A stretch of 8,245 nucleotides of DNA, taken from NCBI GenBank assembly GCA_937923365.1, contig CALAIJ010000319.1, forward strand, positions 1-8,245. Direction: 5' to 3'. The position numbers were made by a program, and so were the translations under genes. Source of the DNA: an uncultured Sulfitobacter sp. (GTDB lineage Bacteria > Pseudomonadota > Alphaproteobacteria > Rhodobacterales > Rhodobacteraceae). This document shows, in pieces, positions 1 to 5,603 of this stretch; position 1 is the stretch's first letter, and each line of letters starts with the position of its first letter. Below the pieces are notes generated by a model. It was not told the origin of the DNA and did no database searches. It saw only the letters and a list, made by a program, of their open reading frames with translations.

Positions 1-1298
1 GTGGCTCAACCCGCTGGACACCCGAGGCGATCTCCGAAGTGCACGCGCTTGCACAGCTTGGCCGCTATCAGGTGCGCGGCTACAACACTTTCAACAAGCA
101 GTTGCCGACCTTCGACGACTTGACCTTTGTGCCCGCCACGATGACGCGCCTGCCGCTTGAAGGGTACCGCGAGAAGTGTGAGACCAAGACCATTCTGGGT
201 GGCGGTCGCGGGCTGGTGGAAAAGCCGCTGGAGCTGGATATCCCGATCTACATCGCCTCCATGTCCTTTGGCGCGCTGTCCGCGTCGGCCAAGGCATCGC
301 TGGGCCATGGTGCGTCCAAGGTTGGCACCATGACCTGCACAGGCGAAGGTGGCATGCTGGAGGAAGAGCGCGCTGCGTCTTCGCGTCTCCTCTATCAGAT
401 GAGCCCTGCGCGCTACGGCGTTGACCTCGATCACCTGCGCCGGGCAGACGCGCTGGAGATCGTTGTAGGGCAAGGCGCAAAACCCGGTACGGGTGGCTTG
501 TTGCTGGGGATGAAAGTCTCTCCCCGTGTGTCCAAAATGCGGACCTTGCCCGAAGGGGTCGACCAGCGTTCTACAATCCGTCACCCTGATTTTCTGGGCG
601 CCGATGATCTGAGCGTCAAGATCGAAGAACTGCGGATCGCAACCAACTATCAGGTCCCGATCTTTATCAAGATGGGCGCGACACGTCCGCGCTTTGACGT
701 AGCGGTTGCTGCCAAGGCCGGCGCTGACGTGGTTGTCGTTGATGGGGCCGAAGGTGGGACAGGGGCCTCACCTGAATTGTTGCTGAACCACACGGGCATC
801 CCCACCATGTCCGCCATTCGTGCCGCGCGAGAAGCGCTGGATGAATGCGGGATGACGGGCAAAGTAAGCCTTGTTGCAGCGGGCGGCATCCGGTCCGGCG
901 TCGATGCGGCCAAATGCATCGCGCTGGGTGCAGATGCGGTGATGATCGGCAATGCGTCGATGATCGCTATGGGCTGCAATTCGCCGCGCTACATTGATGA
1001 CTACACAGCCCTCGGCACGTCACCCGGCGCATGTCACCACTGTCATACAGGCCGCTGCCCTGTCGGGATCGCCACCCAGGATCCCGAGCTGGAAAAGCGC
1101 ATGGACCCCACCGCCGGTGCCGAACGGGTAGCCCGCTATCTGACGGCCATGACAATGGAGATCACAGCACTTGCCAAGGCTTGCGGCAAGTCGTCAGTCC
1201 ACAACCTTGAGGTCGAGGACCTGCGCGCGCTAAGCCTGCAAGCCTCCGCCTTCACAGGCGTCAAAATGGCGGGCATAGACCGCCCCTACGACTGGTGA
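1..1298 (+). CDS. glxD: GlxD/MgsC-type FMN-binding glutamate synthase domain protein (5' end cut by window)
   Basis: The frame is open from base 3, so the true start lies upstream. A GTG at 39 is in frame, but the codons before it (Trp-Thr-Pro-Glu-Ala-Ile) read like the normal N-terminal part of this family, so I do not use it. About 431 residues are visible, close to the family's usual full length. The family has the FMN TIM-barrel of the glutamate synthase large subunit. Visible marks are MSFGALSASAK near the start, VVGQGAKPGTGG, the glycine-rich VAAGGIRSGVDAAK, and the iron-sulfur motif CHHCHTGRCPVGIATQ from base 1032 (Cys at visible residues 344, 347 and 352). In GlxBCD or MgsABC systems this subunit works with separate class II amidotransferase and GXGXG subunits, transferring nitrogen to make glutamate or N-methylglutamate. 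Those partners would lie left of the window. GlxD versus MgsC cannot be settled here. The last codon overlaps the next gene's GTG. Confidence 0.9.
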   Translation, partial: GSTRWTPEAISEVHALAQLGRYQVRGYNTFNKQLPTFDDLTFVPATMTRLPLEGYREKCETKTILGGGRGLVEKPLELDIPIYIASMSFGALSASAKASLGHGASKVGTMTCTGEGGMLEEERAASSRLLYQMSPARYGVDLDHLRRADALEIVVGQGAKPGTGGLLLGMKVSPRVSKMRTLPEGVDQRSTIRHPDFLGADDLSVKIEELRIATNYQVPIFIKMGATRPRFDVAVAAKAGADVVVVDGAEGGTGASPELLLNHTGIPTMSAIRAAREALDECGMTGKVSLVAAGGIRSGVDAAKCIALGADAVMIGNASMIAMGCNSPRYIDDYTALGTSPGACHHCHTGRCPVGIATQDPELEKRMDPTAGAERVARYLTAMTMEITALAKACGKSSVHNLEVEDLRALSLQASAFTGVKMAGIDRPYDW

Positions 1299-1987
1299 GG
1301 GTCGCTGTCCTCGATCTGTGCGTCTGGTTGCCGGAGTACCAAAGCGATCAGGCCAAGTTCGGCGAGGTTCTTGCCGCTTGGGCCGTGCGCGGTCTGCCGG
1401 AGACTGAGTTCACAGTGATTGATGTGGTCGAGGGGGACCCCTTGCCCGCGCCCGCAGATTTTGACGGCTATATCCTGTCCGGCTCTGACAAGGGTGTGTA
1501 CGACCAAACCCCTTGGATGCAGCCGCTCAAGGACTTCTTGGTTGCGGCCAAAGCGGCGGGCAAGCCGTTGTTTGGCGTCTGTTTTGGACACCAGTTGATG
1601 GCTGAGGTTTTTGGCGGCAAAGCCGAAAAGGTCGGCCCGCCGGAGGTCGGCGTGCGCGCTTTCGACATCGACGGGCAAACCGCAACTGGCCACGTCTGGC
1701 ATCAGGATCAGGTCACGCAGGTGCCGCCCGGCGCGCAAGTGATCGGCAGTGCAGACTATTGCCCCGTCGCCGCCCTTGCCTATGATTTCCCCGCGATGTC
1801 CGTGCAGTTCCATCCGGAATATGCGCCGGACTATGTCTCTACCTTCCTGCGGCGCAGTCGAGGCAAGGTTCTGCCCGAAGATATGACCGACAAGGCAGTA
1901 GCCGAGCTGGACGCCAGCGATGTCTCGGGTGATTTGTTTGCCAAACAGGCGGGCGATTTTTTCCGCGCTGCATGGGGCGCGTCCTGA
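1295..1987 (+). CDS. Class I glutamine amidotransferase (GATase1) family protein
   Basis: This 230-residue protein starts at a GTG that overlaps the upstream stop by 4 nt (GTGA), so the two genes are almost certainly translated together. It is a stand-alone triad GATase domain. The nucleophile elbow GVCFGHQ places Cys96, and QFHPE supplies His173 and Glu175. The preceding GYILSGSDKGVYD resembles the oxyanion strand of GMP-synthase-like amidotransferases. The family hydrolyses the side-chain amide of glutamine or of gamma-glutamyl amides. No synthetase domain is fused, so it either feeds ammonia to a partner or acts as a gamma-glutamyl amide hydrolase. Its neighbours, a GlxD-type protein and, further on, a GS-like ligase, favour gamma-glutamyl metabolism. 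A PuuD-like role is inference, since PuuD belongs to a different branch of class I amidotransferases. The family call is firm; the substrate is unknown. Confidence 0.88.
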   Translation: MRVAVLDLCVWLPEYQSDQAKFGEVLAAWAVRGLPETEFTVIDVVEGDPLPAPADFDGYILSGSDKGVYDQTPWMQPLKDFLVAAKAAGKPLFGVCFGHQLMAEVFGGKAEKVGPPEVGVRAFDIDGQTATGHVWHQDQVTQVPPGAQVIGSADYCPVAALAYDFPAMSVQFHPEYAPDYVSTFLRRSRGKVLPEDMTDKAVAELDASDVSGDLFAKQAGDFFRAAWGAS

Positions 1988-2039
1988 CGGAAACTGTCAA
2001 CAGCGGGTGCTAGGTTGAGCCATCAACAGGAGGGCCCCA

Positions 2040-2222
2040 ATGATCCGTTTCAATTATCCCGATGGCGACCATTGCTACCGCGCGCTGCACACCGTTCATG
2101 CGATTTTCAATAACCCTGAAGGCAAGCTGATCGCACGGGCGGAAAAGCCGGATCGTTCAGACATGTACGAATTCGAGATCACCAGTTTCGAGTTGGTGCA
2201 GGCAGGCGTGACGCTGATCTAG
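2040..2222 (+). CDS. Small conserved-looking hypothetical protein, 60 aa
   Basis: I do not recognise a family. The start is well supported: a perfect AGGAGG at 2028-2033 sits 6 nt before the ATG. The predicted protein is acidic to neutral, with no signal peptide or membrane segment. It reads as short beta-strands: IRFNYPDG at the start, then HTVHAIF, GKLIARAEK, and YEFEITSFELVQAG near the end. It begins 52 nt after the amidotransferase stop, with no obvious terminator between, and is probably co-transcribed with it. It ends just before a large inverted-repeat element. The codon use and the strong ribosome site argue for a real gene; its function is open. Confidence 0.7.
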   Translation: MIRFNYPDGDHCYRALHTVHAIFNNPEGKLIARAEKPDRSDMYEFEITSFELVQAGVTLI

Positions 2223-2235
2223 AGTGGACCGCGCG

Positions 2236-2378
2236 CCGCGCAGGGCCAGCCCCTTGGGTGCCGTCTTCCAACAGAAGTTATGGTGTACTTTATGGTAGCC
2301 AAGCACATTCCACAGAAATGCGCGAAGCACCCAGCCCAACCAAAGCGCCAGCCCGTGGGAGGGGCTGGCCCTGCGCGG
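2236..2378. repeat. 143-bp element with 19-bp perfect inverted ends between convergent genes
   Basis: Bases 2236-2254 are the exact reverse complement of 2360-2378, a perfect 19-bp pair separated by 105 nt. Nested inside, TGGGTGC (2255-2261) can pair with GCACCCA (2327-2333). The more AT-rich centre holds two direct repeats: TTCCAACAGAA at 2266 with TTCCACAGAA at 2308, and TTATGGT at 2278 and 2290. No target-site duplication flanks the ends and no reading frame of note lies inside. With its surroundings it fills the whole 194-nt gap (2223-2416). It could fold as a long RNA stem on either strand, acting as a bidirectional terminator or 3'-end stabiliser, or it could be a dispersed structured repeat or MITE-like relic. 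Confidence 0.7.
2347..2369. terminator. Possible terminator hairpin between convergent genes
   Basis: GCCAGCCC (2347-2354) and GGGCTGGC (2362-2369) form a perfect 8-bp GC-rich stem with a 7-nt loop, placed between the ends of two convergent genes. Its right arm is also part of the long inverted repeat starting at 2236, so the two folds compete. There is no clean U-tract on either strand; the leftward transcript has only GCTTTGGTT after the stem. Termination is therefore plausible but not demonstrated. Confidence 0.4.
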
Positions 2379-2416
2379 TGGCTTGCTACGCAGCCTTGAT
2401 TCCGCGCAGAGCGCTT

Positions 2417-3559
2417 CTACCGCCCCGAAGGGCTTTCCTTAGGCGACAGTTTCTTGCGGCCCGCGATCTTGAACCGGTCCGCCGTGCCGTATTCGCCCAG
2501 TGCGACACCCGCCGCGAAATCTCCGAACACCGGTCCGTGTTTGAACAGGTGCCCAGAACAGCCCCCTGCCAGCAGGACGTTCTCATGCTCGGGGTGCCAG
2601 TCAACAATGAAGTGCGTGTCAGGCGTCAGGATGACCTGATTGAATTTACTGTCCACCACGCGTTGGCCTTCCAGCCCCGGCAGGCGATGACGGATGTATT
2701 GGCGCGTCTTGGCCAGCGATGCCTTTTCGATCAGGCGTTCGTCATTGTTGATATCGATGGGGGTGTTGGGAATGACAACAGCCGCCTTCACGCCAGAGCC
2801 TTCTGACGAGGGGATGCCAAAGCTGCCCTGACCATGGTCGATCCAGCAAGGCATGTTCGCCATATCAAAGGCGTCAGACCCGTCAGGGGTCGAGGTATAG
2901 AGCACGTTGATCCCCATGATCGCCGAGATCGGCTTGATCGTGCGGGGGAACATCTCTGCCATCCAAGCGCCGGGGGCGATCACGATCACGTCCGCCTGAA
3001 GGGGTTTGCCATCCAGCATGGGGCGTTCACGGGCGTCGGTGGTGACAGTGCCGCGCTTCAGCACGCCGCCTGCGCGTTTGAACAGGTCCAGCGCGGTAAT
3101 CACACAGCGGTGGGCCATCAGCAGGCCGGCCTCCGGTTCGAACAGGGCGTATTTGATATCGTCCACCTTGAACTGGGGAAAGCGGGCGTGGACCTCTTCA
3201 GGGGTGAACTTGTAATAGGGCACGCCGACCTTATCGAACGTCTCCGAGGTGGCGTCCTCCCAGTGGCAGTGCCCTTCGGTGGCCAGAATCAGCGCGCCGC
3301 ATTCGTACATCAGGTTTTGACCCGATTCGGCCTGCATCTCCAGCCACATGTCGCGCGACTGGCGCACCCAGCGGGTATAGAATTCGTCGCGCCCCGAGAT
3401 AGCGCGGATCACGCGGTTATGGTCAGAGGACGCCGCACGCGCATGCCCTGGTTCCCAACGATCAATCAGCGTGACCTGTTCACCCCGCCGCTGCATATGC
3501 AGGGCGGTCATCACGCCTGCGATCCCGGCCCCCACAACCACACATGTATTTCGCGCCAT
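2417..3559 (-). CDS. FAD-dependent amine oxidoreductase, monomeric sarcosine oxidase/N-methyltryptophan oxidase-like (DAO family)
   Basis: This 380-residue protein has the family's usual length. The ATG at 3559 directly precedes the flavin-binding strand, and an AAGGA lies about 10 nt upstream. VVVGAGIAG gives the Rossmann GxGxxG (Gly10, 12, 15), with Asp33 in LID at the end of strand 2. Arg49 and Arg52 in HNRVIR match the flavin-facing arginines of monomeric sarcosine oxidase (MSOX). Lys258 in SGVKAA fits its oxygen-activating lysine, and Lys340 in SGHLFK fits its substrate carboxylate lysine. By my alignment from memory, the covalent-flavin Cys315 is Asn307 here, Tyr317 is Val309 and His269 is Val262. 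It probably binds FAD non-covalently and uses a substrate other than sarcosine. The family oxidises C-N bonds to imines and then aldehydes. It faces away from the GS-like gene and shares its promoter region, suggesting joint control. A PuuB-like role on a gamma-glutamyl amine is inference. Confidence 0.88.
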   Translation of the reverse strand: MARNTCVVVGAGIAGVMTALHMQRRGEQVTLIDRWEPGHARAASSDHNRVIRAISGRDEFYTRWVRQSRDMWLEMQAESGQNLMYECGALILATEGHCHWEDATSETFDKVGVPYYKFTPEEVHARFPQFKVDDIKYALFEPEAGLLMAHRCVITALDLFKRAGGVLKRGTVTTDARERPMLDGKPLQADVIVIAPGAWMAEMFPRTIKPISAIMGINVLYTSTPDGSDAFDMANMPCWIDHGQGSFGIPSSEGSGVKAAVVIPNTPIDINNDERLIEKASLAKTRQYIRHRLPGLEGQRVVDSKFNQVILTPDTHFIVDWHPEHENVLLAGGCSGHLFKHGPVFGDFAAGVALGEYGTADRFKIAGRKKLSPKESPSGR

Positions 3560-3577
3560 AACGATAATTTTCCTTGC

Positions 3578-3593
3578 CGAATGACTGCATTCG
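3578..3593. promoter_or_regulatory. Inverted repeat CGAATG-N4-CATTCG, candidate operator
   Basis: The two 6-bp arms are perfectly complementary and spaced by ACTG. The dyad overlaps the end of the proposed -35 element and its centre is 19 bp from the centre of the neighbouring palindrome. Both position and symmetry suit a dimeric regulator, but no regulator is encoded in the window. Confidence 0.4.
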
Positions 3594-3594
3594 T

Positions 3595-3615
3595 GGATAC
3601 TGTATACAGAATACA
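3595..3615. promoter_or_regulatory. CTGTATACAG palindrome inside three 7-bp-phased ATAC repeats, candidate operator
   Basis: Bases 3600-3609 form the perfect 10-bp palindrome CTGTATACAG. It lies within three heptamers, GGATACT, GTATACA and GAATACA, each with ATAC at exactly 7-bp steps (3597, 3604, 3611). A GTATAC core is typical of operators for GntR-type regulators of the FadR/VanR branch, which often control amine and organic-acid catabolism. Assignment to that family is inference. The site overlaps the proposed -10 region, which suits repression. Confidence 0.5.
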
Positions 3616-3655
3616 CAGAAAAACAATCAGATTCTCTGACAGGGAGAGGGACGAG

Positions 3656-4948
3656 ATGACTACTGATTTCAGCCTGCCGGAAGGCACTCATACGGTAATA
3701 CTGGGCGTCGGCGATATGTGCGGCATCATGCGTGGCAAGCGCATTCCAGCCTCGCATTGGGAAACGATCTGCAAGGAAGGCAACGCGCTTTCGGTTGCTT
3801 TGTTTGCCATCGATATGACCTGCGATGTCTGGGACACGCCTTATGTCAATTTTGGCAACGGTTATCCTGATATGCACATGTTCCCGCTGACCCAACCCAA
3901 GGCCGTGCCGTGGGAACCGGGTGTCGCTGTGTGCATGGGGTATGCCGAAGGGGGCGATCACAAACCTGTGCCTATCGACCCACGTCAGGTGCTCAAGCGT
4001 CAGTTGGACCGTGCCAAGGATATGGGCTACGAAATTCAGGTCGGTGCCGAGTTGGAGTTCTACCTGCTGGATCCCGAAACGGGCCAGCCCCGCGACAGCA
4101 GCATTCAGGTCTACGGCCTTGGCCGCGCCGCACGGATGGAGCATATCGTCGGCCCAATTCGACAGCAGATCAACGAATGCGGCATCCCGATCGAACAATC
4201 CAACCCCGAGTACGCGCCCGGTCAGGTCGAAGTGAACATCCGCTACGACGAGGCAATGAAGTCCGCCGACAACGTCATTCTGTTCAAGTCGCTGGTGCGC
4301 CAGTTGGGCATCAGCCAAGACTATCTGGCGACCTTCATGCCCAAGCCGTTCTTTGAGCAATCCGGCAGTGGCTTCCACACGCATTATTCCCTTTGGAAAG
4401 ACGGCAAGAACGTCTTTGCCGACAATGGAAAGCTGAACGCGCTGGGCAAGAACTTTACCGCTGGCCTGCAAAAACGCATGGCCGAGGCGGCACTCTGTGG
4501 TGCCTACACGGTCAATGGATTCCGCCGCCGCCAGCCTTATACGTTTTGTCCGGTCAACACGGCGTGGGGGTATGACAACCGCACCGTTGCCCTGCGGATC
4601 ATTCAGGGTTCCGACACCGCCGTGCGCGTTGAAAAGCGGGATGCAGGTGCGGATGCCAATCCCTATCTGTTGATGGCCAGCGACATCGCGGCAGGCCTCG
4701 ACGGGATCGAGCAGGGTCTTGAGCCTACCGAGCCCACAATGGGCAATGCCTACGAAGAATTCCACGGTGAACCCGTGCCCACCGACCTTGCCGACGCCAT
4801 CGCGCGGGCGCGGGGTTCGGACTGGCTCAAGGACGTGTTGGGCGACCTCATGTGGGAGCAATACTGCCAGATGGCAGAGCGCGAGCTTGAGTTCTTTGGC
4901 CAGCAGGTCACCCAAGTGGAAACCGACCGCTACATGAGGTCGCTCTGA
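3656..4948 (+). CDS. Glutamine synthetase-like gamma-glutamyl-amine ligase (PuuA/GlnT-type)
   Basis: The protein is 430 residues. The ATG at 3656 follows AGGGAGAGGG by 5 nt, which fixes the start although the frame stays open far upstream. It has a GS N-terminal beta-grasp region (from VILGVGDMCG) and a full catalytic domain: Glu132 and Glu134 in GAELEF, GSGFHTH at 237-243 for metal and ATP, DNRT at 307-310 with the phosphate-binding Arg309, and VEKRDAGADANPYL with Glu326 and Arg328. It is shorter than classical GlnA (about 470) and lacks its adenylylation-loop type of C-terminus. It resembles ligases that join glutamate to an amine (PuuA, IpuC, GMAS, GlnT), using ATP. Ordinary ammonia-assimilating activity cannot be excluded. 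Its stop lies 1 nt before the vertex-protein start, tying it physically to the microcompartment operon. The amine is not deducible. Confidence 0.9.
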   Translation: MTTDFSLPEGTHTVILGVGDMCGIMRGKRIPASHWETICKEGNALSVALFAIDMTCDVWDTPYVNFGNGYPDMHMFPLTQPKAVPWEPGVAVCMGYAEGGDHKPVPIDPRQVLKRQLDRAKDMGYEIQVGAELEFYLLDPETGQPRDSSIQVYGLGRAARMEHIVGPIRQQINECGIPIEQSNPEYAPGQVEVNIRYDEAMKSADNVILFKSLVRQLGISQDYLATFMPKPFFEQSGSGFHTHYSLWKDGKNVFADNGKLNALGKNFTAGLQKRMAEAALCGAYTVNGFRRRQPYTFCPVNTAWGYDNRTVALRIIQGSDTAVRVEKRDAGADANPYLLMASDIAAGLDGIEQGLEPTEPTMGNAYEEFHGEPVPTDLADAIARARGSDWLKDVLGDLMWEQYCQMAERELEFFGQQVTQVETDRYMRSL

Positions 4949-4949
4949 C

Positions 4950-5219
4950 ATGCAGATTGGCCTCGTCAAAGGGACGCTTACCGCCACCGCAAAGGCGGAC
5001 CGGCTTACAGGTCTCAAGCTGATGGTCGTCGACGTGATCGACGCCGCTGGCAAGGTGCTGACCAAATCCTGCGTTGCTGCCGATACTTGTGGCGCGGGTG
5101 TGGGTGACGGCGTCTTGCTGACCCAAGGGTCGGCTGCGCGGATGGCTCAAGGGTTGTCCTCTGCCCCCGTCGACATGGCCATCATCGCAATCGTTGATCG
5201 CGTCTCGGTCGATACTTGA
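4950..5219 (+). CDS. EutN/CcmL-family microcompartment vertex protein (BMC-P pentamer)
   Basis: The 89-residue length and whole pattern match the family: MQIGLVKGTL at the start, LTGLKLMVVDVID, then the conserved GAGVGDGVLLTQGSAAR (residues 48-64) and APVDMAIIAIVD near the end. Such proteins form pentamers that close the twelve vertices of a polyhedral shell. The ATG lies 1 nt after the ligase stop. A GAGG at 4936-4939, inside the ligase gene, is the likely ribosome site, so translation is probably coupled. A single BMC-P gene fits the low copy number of vertices. It is a structural protein with no catalytic role expected. Confidence 0.95.
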   Translation: MQIGLVKGTLTATAKADRLTGLKLMVVDVIDAAGKVLTKSCVAADTCGAGVGDGVLLTQGSAARMAQGLSSAPVDMAIIAIVDRVSVDT

Positions 5220-5280
5220 ACAACGGGCCTAACACCGGTCCATATCTGAATTTACTGAACACCAAAGAAGGAACTACAAA

Positions 5281-5589
5281 ATGGCAAATCCAGCAGCGGG
5301 TCAGACGGCCCTTGGCATGATCGAAACACGCGGCCTTGTGGGCGCAATCGAGGCGGCGGACGCCATGGTCAAAGCGGCCAGCGTCAACATTGTCGGCCAG
5401 ACCAAAGCGGGCGGCGGGTTGGTCACAACCCTTGTGCGCGGCGAAGTCGGCGCGGTCAAAGCAGCTACCGATGCAGGCGCTACTGCGGCCAACAAAGTTG
5501 GCGAAGTTGTCAGCGTCCACGTCATCGCGCGCCCCCATGATGAGCTTGCCGCGATCATCGACAGCCTCGGCGCTGGTTCCGCAGCCTAA
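5281..5589 (+). CDS. BMC-H hexameric shell protein
   Basis: This 102-residue protein is a single BMC domain (PF00936 type). [18 protein letters not shown] opens the fold after a short 8-residue lead. The pore loop is KAGGGLV (Lys42 to Val48), followed by [15 protein letters not shown] and the final strand [14 protein letters not shown]. Such proteins tile the facets of the shell as hexamers. The all-Gly tip implies a small, uncharged central pore that could pass small polar metabolites. GAAGGA at 5267-5272 lies 8 nt before the ATG. This is a strong, independent ribosome site after a 61-nt gap, in keeping with a need for far more BMC-H than BMC-P. The C-terminus ends in GAGSAA with no extra domain. 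Confidence 0.96.
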   Translation: MANPAAGQTALGMIETRGLVGAIEAADAMVKAASVNIVGQTKAGGGLVTTLVRGEVGAVKAATDAGATAANKVGEVVSVHVIARPHDELAAIIDSLGAGSAA

Positions 5590-5603
5590 TCTAAGGACAC
5601 AGC

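Larger units (their letters stand above)
3560..3655. promoter_or_regulatory. Divergent promoter region between oxidase and GS-like operon
   Basis: This 96-bp gap separates two genes transcribed away from each other, so promoters for both must lie here or overlap it. It is clearly more AT-rich than its surroundings. A possible sigma70-type pair for the rightward operon is TTGCCG (3574-3579) with GATACT (3596-3601) at 16-bp spacing, only moderately like consensus. AGGGAGAGGG (3641-3650) is the ribosome site of the GS-like gene, and the complement of AAGGA near 3570-3574 serves the oxidase. Two dyads within it are listed separately. Confidence 0.7.

Noticed and set aside
39..41. GTG at 39 as the start of the GlxD-type gene.
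   Set aside because: The frame is open to base 3, the codons before it look like normal family sequence, and there is no ribosome site in front of it.
1386..1406. The peptide VRGLPET appears both in the amidotransferase and in the opine-dehydrogenase-like protein (near 6460), with 14 identical bases.
   Set aside because: The surroundings differ completely and the folds are unrelated; a short chance match.
2236..2378. The inverted-repeat element as an integron attC site or an intact transposable element.
   Set aside because: No attC core sites, integrase, transposase or target-site duplication could be seen.
2258..2806. A 182-codon plus-strand open frame across the inverted-repeat element and the oxidase 3' end.
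   Set aside because: It runs through the structured non-coding gap and is antisense to well-supported coding sequence; the translation looks like GC-rich shadow.
2834..3655. The plus-strand frame of the GS-like gene is open for 274 codons upstream of 3656.
   Set aside because: It is antisense to the oxidase, shows no family features, and a good ribosome site fixes the start at 3656. Mutual open frames are common in GC-rich DNA.
3560..5065. The minus-strand frame of the oxidase stays open for about 500 codons upstream of its start.
   Set aside because: The extension is antisense to the GS-like gene and BMC-P, has no matching domain, and the ATG at 3559 directly precedes the flavin-binding motif.
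5225..5241. Weak stem GGGCC / GGTCC between BMC-P and BMC-H.
   Set aside because: Only five pairs including one G-U, and no U-tract; not enough for a terminator or a regulatory call.
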